This document shows positions 50,639-60,086 of a stretch of DNA of 64,000 nucleotides, piece after piece. The position numbers and the translations under genes were made by a program. The notes beneath the pieces were generated by a model. That model saw only the letters and a list, made by a program, of their open reading frames with translations. It was not told where the DNA came from and searched no databases. How positions within the stretch are numbered: the first letter of the stretch is position 1; each line of letters opens with the position of its first letter. The DNA is from Candidatus Melainabacteria bacterium. Lineage in GTDB: Bacteria > Cyanobacteriota > Vampirovibrionia > Obscuribacterales > Obscuribacteraceae. The stretch is from contig PLXC01000015.1 of assembly GCA_003151275.1 (NCBI GenBank), forward strand, positions 62,001-126,000. The letters run 5' to 3'.

Positions 50639-52039
50639 TTGAAGTTCTCAGACAACAGATACTCGTCCAGCCCCCCAGTGACGTCGTGGCAGATTTTACT
50701 GGCGACCGCCCTTGGCGTTTGCATTGGATTACTTGTCACTAAGTATTCCACTACATCATCGCCCACAGTCGTAGGCGCCAGCCCGATAAGTACTGTTGAG
50801 CAACTGCAAGAGGCCGGCAGAAATATTCAATCGAGCGCCCGGCACATCAGTATCATGCCAACTCTGACCCAACGTATGAACATTTTGTTGATGGGTGTCG
50901 ATTCCAATGGTCGCGGCACTCAACGGTTTACGAGCACGCGATCGGACAGCATGATTCTGGTCAGCCTTGACCCGGAAGCCAAGAAAGTTGGAATGGTATC
51001 GATTCCCAGGGACAGTCGAGTCAAACTGGCCGGTGAGCATGGGATCGATAAAATCAACGCTGCTCACGCTTTCGGCGGACCCAAACTTGCCGTCGAAACA
51101 GTACAGGAAAACTTTAGCGTGCCAATCGACCATTTCATGGTCATTGATGTACAGGGTCTGCGCAAAGTCTTTGAGGTTTTGGGACCGATCGAAGTTGTCG
51201 TCGAAAAGCGGATGAAATATAACGATTGGGCTGGCGGTTTGCATGTCGCGTTGGAACCGGGCGTGCACAGGCTGACACCAATTCAAGCGGAAGAGTATGT
51301 TCGATTTCGCCATGACGCTCGCGGTGACATCGGCAGAATAGAGCGCCAACAGTGGTTCTTGCGTGCGCTGACAAACAAATTTAAAGAGCCTCAGGTGATT
51401 CTGAAACTTCCAGATTTGTTTAAACTGGCCAATCAATATGTGGTGACTGATTTATCGCCGGAAGAAATGGCGAAAATTGCCAACTTCGGTAAAGACATAA
51501 AATCAAATCAAGTGATATCAGCGACACTGCCGGGCAAAGCCGTGTGTATTCATGGAGGCAGTTACTGGCAGCCGGATTTTGAGGGTGCAGAAATTGTATT
51601 CAACCGGTTGGCTGGGAATCCTATGTCGCCTGCCGCTACCGCCTCCGTGCCGTCAAACAGTGCCTACGCTGCCACCACCCCTGATGTTATAGCAAGCGGA
51701 GATTCTGTTTCATGCACGATAAAGTATCCCCGAGGCTCAGAGAAAACTGCACGCGCTTTTGAAAAACAACTTGGCTCTGCAGGATACAAAGTGAAATACG
51801 TCTTGCGAGCCGACAGCGGTGACTGCCAGCACGAGCAGATCATTCAGAACAGTTACAAGGCAGATGATTTGTTGACCAAGAAATTGCAAGAAGCAGTCCC
51901 TAAGTTCTCGGCATTTCCAGTTGTGGTCAATTTGGACGAGCGAGCCGCGTCAGATTTTGTTATTATTCTCACGGCCAACACAGTAGCACCGGTCGCGCCA
52001 GCGCTAGAGAAGCGAACTGATGCAACGGTTGTTCGATAG
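50639..52039 (+). CDS. LytR-CpsA-Psr (LCP) family protein
   Basis: 466 residues from a TTG start. One N-terminal membrane helix (about 18-37), then an LCP domain (about 78-300): MNILLMGVDSNGRG, SDSMILVSLDPEAKKVGMVSIPRDSRVKL, DKINAAHAFGG, VDHFMVIDVQGL, YVRFRHDARGDIGRIERQQ. The Arg and Asp residues that bind the polyprenyl-pyrophosphate donor are present. A C-terminal LytR_C-like domain follows (about 375-455). LCP enzymes attach glycopolymers to the cell wall outside the membrane. It is diverging from the fsa gene. Confidence 0.9.
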   Translation: MKFSDNRYSSSPPVTSWQILLATALGVCIGLLVTKYSTTSSPTVVGASPISTVEQLQEAGRNIQSSARHISIMPTLTQRMNILLMGVDSNGRGTQRFTSTRSDSMILVSLDPEAKKVGMVSIPRDSRVKLAGEHGIDKINAAHAFGGPKLAVETVQENFSVPIDHFMVIDVQGLRKVFEVLGPIEVVVEKRMKYNDWAGGLHVALEPGVHRLTPIQAEEYVRFRHDARGDIGRIERQQWFLRALTNKFKEPQVILKLPDLFKLANQYVVTDLSPEEMAKIANFGKDIKSNQVISATLPGKAVCIHGGSYWQPDFEGAEIVFNRLAGNPMSPAATASVPSNSAYAATTPDVIASGDSVSCTIKYPRGSEKTARAFEKQLGSAGYKVKYVLRADSGDCQHEQIIQNSYKADDLLTKKLQEAVPKFSAFPVVVNLDERAASDFVIILTANTVAPVAPALEKRTDATVVR

Positions 52040-52079
52040 TTTCTGACTCCAGGGCAGCGTCCCGAAAGAGATAGCGTCG

Positions 52080-54332
52080 GTGCATAACACGATAATTTTT
52101 CATCGTCAGTTGCTTGTCCTTCTGATGTCATGTGTGCTTCTCTACAATGGAGCTTGCACTGACATTAAGCCCGTTCAGAAGCATACGGTTAAAGCAGATA
52201 TAACCGTCAAGGTCGACGATCCTATTGTGCGCAAAATCACTGAAATAACGGATCGGCTCGATCTCGAAGCGTCTGGAAAATTCAAAGGCGGTACGTTTTT
52301 GGTGCGAGACAAAACACTCAAATTCGAACCGGACACTACGTTCAAACTAAAATTGACTTTGCCTATTACCGATCCTTCAGTGATCAGCACCAAATACGCT
52401 ACCGGGGAGTTGATCACGTCCAAACCAATTTCAGTAGATGGAATTCCGGCGCCTGAAAAATTGGTGCTTTCAAAAGGTAAGGTAACTGGAGAAGTAGATC
52501 TGGTTCGTACGATTGGAATATTTCTCTTTAACGTTCTTGAGAATCAGGATGTGAACAGCGACGACGGTGGTGATTGGAAAAAAGCCCTGGATCAATTAGT
52601 GATCACAAAATCAGCGCTGGAACTCCGTCCTGATTCAACAATGGAACTCGGCAAACAGCACGTACACGTTGGCAAAGACTCGACGCTTACTTTCAAGAAT
52701 CTGGTCGTCGACTCCAATTTCAACTATCAAGGTCAATGTGTAGTCGATATAAATTTTGCGAATCAATGCACTTATCACGGCACCAAAGTCGACATCGATT
52801 TCAATGGTGGTTCGATGTTGGTTGTGTTGGATGCGAAACGATTAAACAGAGTTGTCACATTGAACTCGCCTGGAAAGCAAAAACTAATCCGCCTTACGGA
52901 CTGTATTTACAGATTTGGGAGAGAGAAAAAATCATTCGCTCACGCTGATGTAGTCTTGCTCGACGAAAAGCAATTTAACTGGCAAAAGACCGAGGGCACC
53001 GACAAGCCTGCAATTCATTTCGCAGCCGACATGATGCTTCAGAAGACAAAGTTGCATATTCTCAATACCAAGCTTGATCTGCTGGCAGATTTTCCAAGCT
53101 CGGTGCCTGCAAATCTTGAAATCAACCGCAAAGAAGATGGACTTATGGAAACCAACTTCAGCACACCAAAACTGGTGCCAGCGGCGACTGCAGACATAAC
53201 CTTGCACCGGGTCAACACAGAAATAAATGTGAAACTTGCCGATGCTCTGGTGGGTCCGATCGCGATAACCAAATTTGGTGACCTTCAATTGTCTCTGGCT
53301 AATGGTACCGCCAAGCTGCAAGAACTGAGTTGGGGCACAAGTGAACATGGGTTCAAATTGGTAACTACGGGCGGCTCGACGCTATCGATCACAAAGGGCA
53401 TGTCTATGGACTTGGTCAAGGATCAAGAAGGCGTAGCCTGCACCTTGCCCATGACTCTGAAATTGGGAACAGCTACGTTGAACGGCGCGACCACGAAACT
53501 AAAATTGAGCAACCTAAAAGGGAATATGGTTCTCAACGTCGACAAAGGTGTAAACGTAGATGGCAAAATTGATTTCTCAATTGCAGAATCCGAGCTATTT
53601 GGGTCCAATAAAACCGACGTGTTAGTGAATGGACTAAATGTGGAATCCGGCAAGAATGGACAATCCATAGTTCATTTGAAGAATTGCTGCGTGGTGGTGC
53701 CTACAATTGCATTAAAGGAACAGATAGATGATCATTTGCCAGACAACAAAGTCTATCCGATTAACAAAACGATGCTGGCTGAAAGGAAGTGGCGTTACCG
53801 AAACGCAGTTGTAGAAAGCATTACATTGCATGATCCGAGATTAGACAAGATCGCCTTGACGTCGCAAAATCAAGCCGAGTTCACCGCTAGTGGTGACGCT
53901 GACGCCAATGGAACAATAGAAAAGGGCGGTCTGCTTTCGATCATCAAGGGTCCTTCAAAGTGGGTGCAGCGTCCATGGACGGCGTCTGCTCGCTTGACTG
54001 GAACGGGAGTAGTGAAGTACAAAATCGTGCCGCATGATTCTTTGAGTGCAACCGAGTTGGCATACGACGTCTCGATGGACTTGCCGCTACCAGACGATAT
54101 CGATTTGGACTGGTCGCAAGTAAACGATGGCATGCTTGAGAATGCCGAACGCAACGCCGTAGTTAAGAGCATTCAAAAACTGAAGCCGCTGCATCTTGAT
54201 TTTCTCAATAAGGACATCAAACTGTTTCCGAACGGAAGCAAAAATTTGCGCTCGTTGAAGCTGAAGAATTTGAAGACGAAACCGGTAGCAAGTGGGCTTC
54301 AACTAGACTTCACCGCAGACGCGACGTTCTAA
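52080..54332 (+). CDS. Large exported protein of unknown function
   Basis: 750 residues from a GTG. The N-terminus has a short hydrophobic stretch (LLVLLMSCVLLYNGAC) that could be a signal peptide or lipoprotein signal with Cys at about 26, though the residue before Gly-Ala is not ideal. The rest is beta-strand-rich, with many short amphipathic strands and few aromatic clusters, for example TADITLHRVNTEINVKLADALVGPIAITKFGDLQLSLANG. AsmA-like or other repeat-strand envelope proteins have this texture, but no family motif is identified. It is 40 bases from the LCP gene, and a shared envelope role is possible. Confidence 0.6.
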   Translation: MHNTIIFHRQLLVLLMSCVLLYNGACTDIKPVQKHTVKADITVKVDDPIVRKITEITDRLDLEASGKFKGGTFLVRDKTLKFEPDTTFKLKLTLPITDPSVISTKYATGELITSKPISVDGIPAPEKLVLSKGKVTGEVDLVRTIGIFLFNVLENQDVNSDDGGDWKKALDQLVITKSALELRPDSTMELGKQHVHVGKDSTLTFKNLVVDSNFNYQGQCVVDINFANQCTYHGTKVDIDFNGGSMLVVLDAKRLNRVVTLNSPGKQKLIRLTDCIYRFGREKKSFAHADVVLLDEKQFNWQKTEGTDKPAIHFAADMMLQKTKLHILNTKLDLLADFPSSVPANLEINRKEDGLMETNFSTPKLVPAATADITLHRVNTEINVKLADALVGPIAITKFGDLQLSLANGTAKLQELSWGTSEHGFKLVTTGGSTLSITKGMSMDLVKDQEGVACTLPMTLKLGTATLNGATTKLKLSNLKGNMVLNVDKGVNVDGKIDFSIAESELFGSNKTDVLVNGLNVESGKNGQSIVHLKNCCVVVPTIALKEQIDDHLPDNKVYPINKTMLAERKWRYRNAVVESITLHDPRLDKIALTSQNQAEFTASGDADANGTIEKGGLLSIIKGPSKWVQRPWTASARLTGTGVVKYKIVPHDSLSATELAYDVSMDLPLPDDIDLDWSQVNDGMLENAERNAVVKSIQKLKPLHLDFLNKDIKLFPNGSKNLRSLKLKNLKTKPVASGLQLDFTADATF

Positions 54333-54435
54333 ATACTTTTGAGCATCGATTTAAGAGATGAGCCCTTTGGTTAGAATCTGCAATGGACTCCTAATTTCCC
54401 TAATCTATGTAGCATTCTGGTAACACTGCTCTGAT

Positions 54436-54906
54436 ATGTATGTTTCAGTCGCACTGTTTCGAGGTCTTACTATGCAATTTTCTAGATTCGCTGAACTCAG
54501 GATACCGCCCACGAATTCATTGAAACTAACTGTTTCGCTCAGCGTACTCAGTTTAGTTTGGGCCTGCGTTTATTCTGCCTGTCAAATGCCTGCAGTAGCA
54601 AAGTCAGCACCACGAAATATTTCACACGCAAGGTCCTCAGACGGTGTTACGGTCAGGAAGAACGCTGACGGAACGGTGGAGTCCTTTGATGCAGGCTCTG
54701 CGCCTGAACCTCTTACTCAGTATGCCGATCAGACCGCAGCTCACGCAAGACGTCCCATAGTCTCGCGGGCGTACTCACGCGTCATTGGCGGAGTGCATGT
54801 CAAAAGGAATTCAGACGGAACAGTTGAAACCTACGAAGCTCCCAGCCGGCCAGTTAATCTTTATCCATCCGTGAGGTCAAGCAAGTCTCCTCGTCATTCT
54901 AAATAG
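54436..54906 (+). CDS. Hypothetical exported protein with a duplicated motif
   Basis: 156 residues. A hydrophobic segment (about 37-57, LTVSLSVLSLVWACVYSA) may act as signal or anchor. The exported part holds two copies of a 16-residue motif: DGVTVRKNADGTVESFDA and GGVHVKRNSDGTVETYEA. The protein may start at 54436 or at the ATG at 54472, which has no obviously better ribosome-binding site. Otherwise low-complexity, basic and Ser-rich. No function is recognised. Confidence 0.45.
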   Translation: MYVSVALFRGLTMQFSRFAELRIPPTNSLKLTVSLSVLSLVWACVYSACQMPAVAKSAPRNISHARSSDGVTVRKNADGTVESFDAGSAPEPLTQYADQTAAHARRPIVSRAYSRVIGGVHVKRNSDGTVETYEAPSRPVNLYPSVRSSKSPRHSK

Positions 54907-55558
54907 CCAGTTCTAACGCCTACTTCTACGGCTCTTAGATCATTTCAGCGACGTCTTTCTTGTCGTTCAGTCCATTGCAACTTGCGGCGCAATTGTACGG
55001 TACTGTTTTTCTGAAGCATTTCGTCAAACATTAGAAAGGGGGTACCCTCCTCTTTTTTACTGATCCCATTTCAGGTAAAGCAATATTACATCAGTGTTTA
55101 CAGACTTTTCGAGTCCCTGAAACCATTGCAGGTTCTGACTTTTGAGACTTCCGAAAAGCTGTGTTTAGTGCTTAACATATTAAATCGAAGGTTCCAAACT
55201 ATAGGGTGCCAGTGCGTCAAAATATTATTCTTCAGCCTTCTTTGAGCCATCCAATCTAAATTTCGACGAGATCGATATACTCTTGGGCGAGCAGTTGCTG
55301 GGCTTAACGAAATGCCTCCGATTTCTCGTTAAACGCAAATTTCTTACGGATTGATTACGGCGCGTCATAGTTGTTTGCCGTCCATATATATTGGTATCAA
55401 TGAATAAGAAATATGAAACCAAAAACAAAAGAAGTGAAGAAACAGTCTCGGTGCATGGGACAACCCAAAAGCTAGTCTAGTAAAGCGTCAGCCAGACTTC
55501 GATCTTCACGAACAACCGCAGATAAAGATTTCAAATAGATCAAAAAGGAGTTCGAGCA
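54907..55558. other. Long intergenic region before the SPFH gene
   Basis: About 650 bases without a convincing gene. The minus-strand frame 55225-55428 (67 codons, basic) lacks a good ribosome-binding site. No clear promoter, RNA gene or repeat was found. Confidence 0.35.
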
Positions 55559-56383
55559 ATGCAATTGCCGAGAACGTTCGTCGTCTTGTTTTGTATAGCA
55601 TCACTATCAGCCTGCACAATTGTTGAACCAGGACAGCGTGCAGTAAAGGTCTCTCTTGGAAAAATGGATCGCAACTTGTTGAATTCGGGTATGCAATTCT
55701 ACAATCCACTAACTGACAGAATTGCCGAATATTCGGTTAAGCAAGACACAAAAGATGGTCAAGCCGATCCGTTAACAGCTGACCAACAGCCTATCAGCAT
55801 AAACTACAAGGTTTTGTACCGCATACCGGAAGGACAAGTTTTGATCCTCTACGAGAAATATGCGGGGGACCCTTTCGAGCGCTTGGTGGCACCACAAGTG
55901 CAGGAGGCGTTTAGACAAGTGGTATCACAATATAAAGCAGACGCTGCCACAAAAAATGTCAACGTGATTAAGAATCAAGTTTTGGCAATGGTGAGAGACA
56001 ACGTTAAAGGCTTAGTTGAAGTTGTAGACGTTCCGATCACACACGTTGGTTTGCCTGAGATTCTGCAACAGGCAATTGCCCAAAAGCAGGTTATGGAACA
56101 ACAAGCTTTGCAAAAGTCATATGAGCTAGACAAAGCCCGAAAGGAAGCTGAGATAACAGTTGCAAATGCGCAGGCTCAAGCAAAATCAATCCAACTGCAA
56201 AGCCAAGCACTACAGACATCACCAGCTCTCATCGAGTGGGAACGAGTGAAGAAGTGGGACGGTGTGTTGCCTGTAACAATGATTTCATCTGGTGGCGGAT
56301 CTGGTGGCTTTGCCACCATGCTGCAATTGCAAACATCTGTTCCCAGAGAACATTCAAACAACGACGGAAAGGTCACTAAATAA
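55559..56383 (+). CDS. SPFH/prohibitin-like lipoprotein
   Basis: 274 residues. The start is a lipoprotein signal (LFCIASLSAC, lipobox LSAC at residue 19), so it is probably lipid-anchored. The body is an SPFH (stomatin/prohibitin/flotillin) domain: VEPGQRAVKVSLGKM, ISINYKVLYRIPEGQV, FRQVVSQYKADAATKN. A helical coiled-coil follows (about 165-225, QAIAQKQVMEQQALQKSYELDKARKEAEITVANAQAQA). SPFH proteins form ring scaffolds in membranes; periplasmic lipoprotein forms occur. AAGGAG 9 bases upstream. Its stop is 11 bases before the next gene. Confidence 0.85.
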   Translation: MQLPRTFVVLFCIASLSACTIVEPGQRAVKVSLGKMDRNLLNSGMQFYNPLTDRIAEYSVKQDTKDGQADPLTADQQPISINYKVLYRIPEGQVLILYEKYAGDPFERLVAPQVQEAFRQVVSQYKADAATKNVNVIKNQVLAMVRDNVKGLVEVVDVPITHVGLPEILQQAIAQKQVMEQQALQKSYELDKARKEAEITVANAQAQAKSIQLQSQALQTSPALIEWERVKKWDGVLPVTMISSGGGSGGFATMLQLQTSVPREHSNNDGKVTK

Positions 56384-56394
56384 AGGAGCAAACA

Positions 56395-56691
56395 ATGATT
56401 GCCATTGAAGTAATAGTCGGCATTCTCATAGTGATAGTAGCAATCGCAGGAATCATGAAAGTCGCTGCGCCAATAGCAGACGCTTTTTCTGACCGCTTGA
56501 AACTAAAGTTCCAGGAAATAGGTCCCGAGCAGGAACGCATGTTTCGTCAGCGAATTGAAGCGTTAGAACAACAAGTGCGCGACTTGCAATTGCAAAGCGC
56601 GAATCTGCAAGACGGGCTAAACTTCGTCACAAACTTCGATAGAACCGAAAAGAACGACCGTTTGAGCGATAAAATCAAAATCAGCAAATGA
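56395..56691 (+). CDS. Small membrane protein with coiled-coil tail
   Basis: 98 residues: one N-terminal membrane helix (about 3-28, IEVIVGILIVIVAIAGIMKVA), then an amphipathic coiled-coil (about 45-75, ERMFRQRIEALEQQVRDLQLQSANL). AAGGAG before the ATG. The tight linkage to the SPFH gene suggests it is a partner or regulator of that scaffold. I know no family name for it. Confidence 0.65.
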   Translation: MIAIEVIVGILIVIVAIAGIMKVAAPIADAFSDRLKLKFQEIGPEQERMFRQRIEALEQQVRDLQLQSANLQDGLNFVTNFDRTEKNDRLSDKIKISK

Positions 56692-56751
56692 TTTCTTGAG
56701 TTCAAATTGCTGCCAGAGCCGCAAATGATAGTTTGACCAAAGAATCTTCGG

Positions 56752-56843
56752 ATCATTGGTCCGGCTCATTAGTCCGGATCCAGTAGTCCGGATCATTATT
56801 CCGGATCATTAGTCCGGATCGTTAGTCCGGATCGTTAGTCCGA
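56752..56843. repeat. Seven 13-bp tandem repeats with consensus atcattagtccgg
   Basis: Units at 56752, 56765, 56778 (14 bp), 56792, 56805, 56818 and 56831. Most are atc(a/g)ttagtccgg. The array ends 12 bases before a strong hairpin, between convergent genes. Contiguous units exclude a CRISPR array. It probably arose by slippage; each unit contains the tccgg also seen in the hairpin arms (atccg). Confidence 0.85.
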
Positions 56844-56855
56844 CTGCCTAAAAAC

Positions 56856-56883
56856 AAGTCGTCGGATGATGATCCGACGACTT
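56856..56883 (-). terminator. Strong terminator hairpin between convergent genes
   Basis: AAGTCGTCGGAT-gatg-ATCCGACGACTT is a perfect 12-bp stem with a 4-base loop. On the minus strand it is followed by gttttta, a fair U-tract, so it should end the ferredoxin oxidoreductase transcript; it may also stop the plus-strand SPFH operon. Confidence 0.8.
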
Positions 56884-56942
56884 ATTACTTTGTTCGATTC
56901 GTAGTTCGATAGTACTGAACTGGATACACCGAAGTTCAGTAA

Positions 56943-57821
56943 CTAGATCATTTCTTCGATCAGTTCGTTGAACACTTTCTTGTCGAGTCCAAGCGGTTGC
57001 TTGACCAGTGCGCCAGCTTTGAATGCAGGTTCACTATCTTCGTAGATTGGTTGCTGATGTTGAAACAGAATGCCCAAAGGAATTTTGTCGCCCCATTCGA
57101 ATGAACGCTCAAGCGCTTTGTGGAAATTGCTTGGATCCCAACCTTCGTCTTCCAGCTTGTATACACGTTCTTTGAAGAACGGATAAGTGTTGACCTTGTT
57201 ATAGGTAACGCATGGGCTGAACACGTCAATCAATGAGAAACCGCGGTGAGCGATTCCGGCTTGAATCAAATCAGCCAACTGCTTTGCTTCACCTGAGAAT
57301 CCGCGAGCGACGAACGTGGCTCCCGCTGTGATTGCCATAGCAAGTGGATTTAGAGGTGATTCGAAGTTGCCGTTTGGTGTCGACTTAGTCTTCATTCCGA
57401 GACTTGTCGTTGGTGATGTTTGACCAGTGGTCAAACCATAGATTTGATTATCCATAACAACGTAAGTGACGTCGAGGTTTCTGCGCATCGCGTGGATCAA
57501 GTGACCGACGCCGATACCATAACCGTCTCCGTCACCACCCGTGATCACCACTTTCAAATCAGTGTTGGCCAGGTGAGCACCGGTTGCTACCGGCACCGAT
57601 CGTCCGTGCAAGCTGTGCACGCCGTATGCATGAATGAAACCAGGAAGGTTTGACGAGCAACCAATTCCGGAAACAATCAATAAGTTTTCGGGAAGAATGC
57701 CAAGTCGGCCAGCTGCTGTTTGCACTGAACGCAAGACACCGAAGTCGCCACAACCCGGACACCAGTCTGGATCGACTGGTCCTTTGTATGTATCTAATGG
57801 AAGTTCAATAACTGTTGCCAT
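56943..57821 (-). CDS. 2-oxoacid:ferredoxin oxidoreductase, beta subunit
   Basis: 292 residues. The thiamine-diphosphate subunit of an oxidoreductase that decarboxylates 2-oxo acids, releasing CO2 and acyl-CoA and reducing ferredoxin: DPDWCPGCGDFGVL (iron-sulfur Cys pair), the third Cys in VSGIGCSSNLPGF, HGRSVPVATGAHLAN, the TPP/Mg motif GGDGDGYGIGVGH, and the fourth Cys in FSPCVTYN. Four cysteines are positioned for one [4Fe-4S] cluster. Which 2-oxo acid (pyruvate, 2-oxoglutarate or a branched-chain one) is not decidable. It follows the alpha subunit by 37 bases. Confidence 0.93.
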   Translation of the reverse strand: MATVIELPLDTYKGPVDPDWCPGCGDFGVLRSVQTAAGRLGILPENLLIVSGIGCSSNLPGFIHAYGVHSLHGRSVPVATGAHLANTDLKVVITGGDGDGYGIGVGHLIHAMRRNLDVTYVVMDNQIYGLTTGQTSPTTSLGMKTKSTPNGNFESPLNPLAMAITAGATFVARGFSGEAKQLADLIQAGIAHRGFSLIDVFSPCVTYNKVNTYPFFKERVYKLEDEGWDPSNFHKALERSFEWGDKIPLGILFQHQQPIYEDSEPAFKAGALVKQPLGLDKKVFNELIEEMI

Positions 57822-57858
57822 CTTTTATCCTCTTTAAAAAGCGCTGGTGAAGCAACGA

Positions 57859-59856
57859 CTAGACGGAATGTTTTTCGAAGGAGTACGTAGAACCGGTCAT
57901 CGTTCCGATTCTGATCGTTGCGCCCTTGTTTCCAGTAGCGCGCTCGGCAAGCTCAACATTCCAAACCGGTTCACCGTGACCATTAGCTGATTCACGAGTG
58001 ACTTTGACTGGACGAAGCTTTTCAGCGTAGTGAGTGCGCAAGTAGTGGTAGGCGATTTCTTTCGCTTCCAACTCGCTCAACTCGAGATTGACTTGTTTCT
58101 TAGCGAGCAAGTCCTTAATTGCATCGACGATCATTTGTGGCTCGAACGGTTCACCATCGTATTTGTTGACGTGGTGATCCATGCTGATTCCGGTCTCGCC
58201 CTTGATGTACTTAGCCATCATGCTTGTGAAGTTGACCTCTACAGAGACCTTCTTCTTAGCCTTGCTGAGAATTTCAGTAACTTCTTTAGTGTGGAATGGA
58301 ACGATGTACTTGACGCACAAGTAATTGGTCTTCGTTCCTTGAGCGGTTAGAAGTTCAGCTGCTTCTCTAACGACACCGTATGTGGAGCCCCAGCAAACAA
58401 GAGTCACATCAGCATCTTTGGCGCCACCGAGTTCTGGTGCTGGAATTTCTTTAAGCAGATTCTCCATCTTGCGCATGCGCTTTTGCATAATCATGCGACG
58501 GATCGGCGGCGATGTGAACATGTCTGAAATCAAGATGCTTTCTTCGTCGTGGTCATCGGAAGCATTGACGAACACAGTGTTCGCAGTACCAGGCAATGCA
58601 CGCGGAGAAATTCCAGATTCAGTGAACTTGAATCGTTTGAACTTGCCTTTCTCTTCGGTGTTCCATTCCTTGACGATTTCGCCACGGTCAATTTTTCCAT
58701 CCGAAGTGAAGTGCTCAGGTTCTACAGTTTCTGGATGCTCAGACAAGAGCAAGTCAGACATGATTACGACTGGCAATTGGTATTTGTCAGCGTAATTAAA
58801 CACATCGATAGTCGTCTGATAAGCATCAGCAATGTCATATGGAGCAACGATAATGCGTGGGAATTCGCCTTGTGATGCACCGTAGACTTGATACAAGTCA
58901 GCTTGTTCTGTCTTTGTTGGCAGACCGGTTGATGGTCCACCACGTTGCACTTCAACGCAAACAACGGGCACTTCCATAATGCCGGCCATTCCTAACGCTT
59001 CAGTCATCAGAGCAAAACCACCACCAGCGGTAGCGCACATAGAACGTACACCAGCGATGCCGGCGCCAATTGCCATGTTGATTACCGCGATTTCGTCTTC
59101 ACCTTGTTTGATGCAGACTCCGGTTTGCTTCGCGTGATTAACCATCCAGTGAAGAATGGTTGAAGCTGGTGTCATTGGATAAGCAGAATAGAATTTGCAT
59201 CCTGCCACCACCGCAGCAAGTGCGATCGCTTCGTTGCCAGTCACGAATGGACGGCGCTTCTTCGAGAACGTCCAATCAGAAGTGAATGGCTTAGCCATCT
59301 TCTTGGCATATTCGAAACCGCACTTCAGTAACCCGACGTTGAGGTCGATTACCTTTTGACCTTTATGGCTAAAGGTGTCGGCCAAAACGCCAACTGCTTC
59401 GTCTAGACCAAGATTAGCCAGGCAAAGAGCAGCGCCTACGGCAACAGTGTTTTGCATGATCGGCTGCAACGCACCGTGCTCTTTTACGACATCAGCAGTG
59501 ATTTCGTTCATCGGTAAAGCGAGAACTTGCACGCCTTGTCGCACCAGCGATGGATCGCATTTGAACTTGTCGGAGTTGAAGATGATGACGCCACCTTCTT
59601 CAACTTCAGGAGCGTGACGCTCAATTGAATCTTGATTAAGAGCGATTACTGCATTCAGCCTGTCGCCGTGTGAATAAACTTTGTCTGCACCGATGCGAAC
59701 TCGCAGCCAGATGTGTCCGCCGCGAATGATCGATTGATAACTATTGTATGCATACACATGAAGACCAAGTCTGCCGCATGTTTTTGCAAGGGTGTCGCCG
59801 GACTTATCCAGACCGTCTCCGGCTGCTCCTGCGATTCCGATTGTGACTTCCTGCAT
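57859..59856 (-). CDS. 2-oxoacid:ferredoxin oxidoreductase, fused gamma-alpha subunit
   Basis: 665 residues. The first 190 residues are the gamma domain (VTIGIAGAAGDGLDKSGDTLAKTCGRLGLHVYAYNSYQSIIRGGH). The rest is the alpha, pyrimidine-binding domain (GNEAIALAAVVAGCKFYSAYPMTPASTILHWM, EDEIAVINMAIGAGIAGVRS, GGPSTGLPTKTEQADLYQ). The gamma-alpha fusion plus a separate beta subunit is the compact two-gene form, without the ferredoxin-like delta domain. GAGGAG 6 bases before the ATG. It is likely a source of reduced ferredoxin for anabolic or respiratory use, next to complex I genes. Confidence 0.93.
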   Translation of the reverse strand: MQEVTIGIAGAAGDGLDKSGDTLAKTCGRLGLHVYAYNSYQSIIRGGHIWLRVRIGADKVYSHGDRLNAVIALNQDSIERHAPEVEEGGVIIFNSDKFKCDPSLVRQGVQVLALPMNEITADVVKEHGALQPIMQNTVAVGAALCLANLGLDEAVGVLADTFSHKGQKVIDLNVGLLKCGFEYAKKMAKPFTSDWTFSKKRRPFVTGNEAIALAAVVAGCKFYSAYPMTPASTILHWMVNHAKQTGVCIKQGEDEIAVINMAIGAGIAGVRSMCATAGGGFALMTEALGMAGIMEVPVVCVEVQRGGPSTGLPTKTEQADLYQVYGASQGEFPRIIVAPYDIADAYQTTIDVFNYADKYQLPVVIMSDLLLSEHPETVEPEHFTSDGKIDRGEIVKEWNTEEKGKFKRFKFTESGISPRALPGTANTVFVNASDDHDEESILISDMFTSPPIRRMIMQKRMRKMENLLKEIPAPELGGAKDADVTLVCWGSTYGVVREAAELLTAQGTKTNYLCVKYIVPFHTKEVTEILSKAKKKVSVEVNFTSMMAKYIKGETGISMDHHVNKYDGEPFEPQMIVDAIKDLLAKKQVNLELSELEAKEIAYHYLRTHYAEKLRPVKVTRESANGHGEPVWNVELAERATGNKGATIRIGTMTGSTYSFEKHSV

Positions 59857-60086
59857 TTGATCTCCTCACCAAATTTATGTCAGGACTTTGTTCTAGCGCG
59901 TCTACTCGTTGCCGAATTGATTATGAGTTGCAGTTAAATCGAATCCGTGAATCCGTTCCGTACAAACCACACTCAGCCGCCTGCTTAGAGCGGCATCGCT
60001 ATGGGCGAGCAATTACAGAACTCCCAGTTCAATAAGATAGCATACGGATGGCAAGTGAATCTCTTGACGTAAAGCGAGATTGAGAG

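Noticed and set aside
50756..51436. 226-codon minus-strand frame
   Set aside because: It lies wholly inside the LCP gene, whose family motifs are unambiguous.
55225..55428. 67-codon basic minus-strand frame
   Set aside because: No ribosome-binding site, no domain, and AT-rich intergenic composition.
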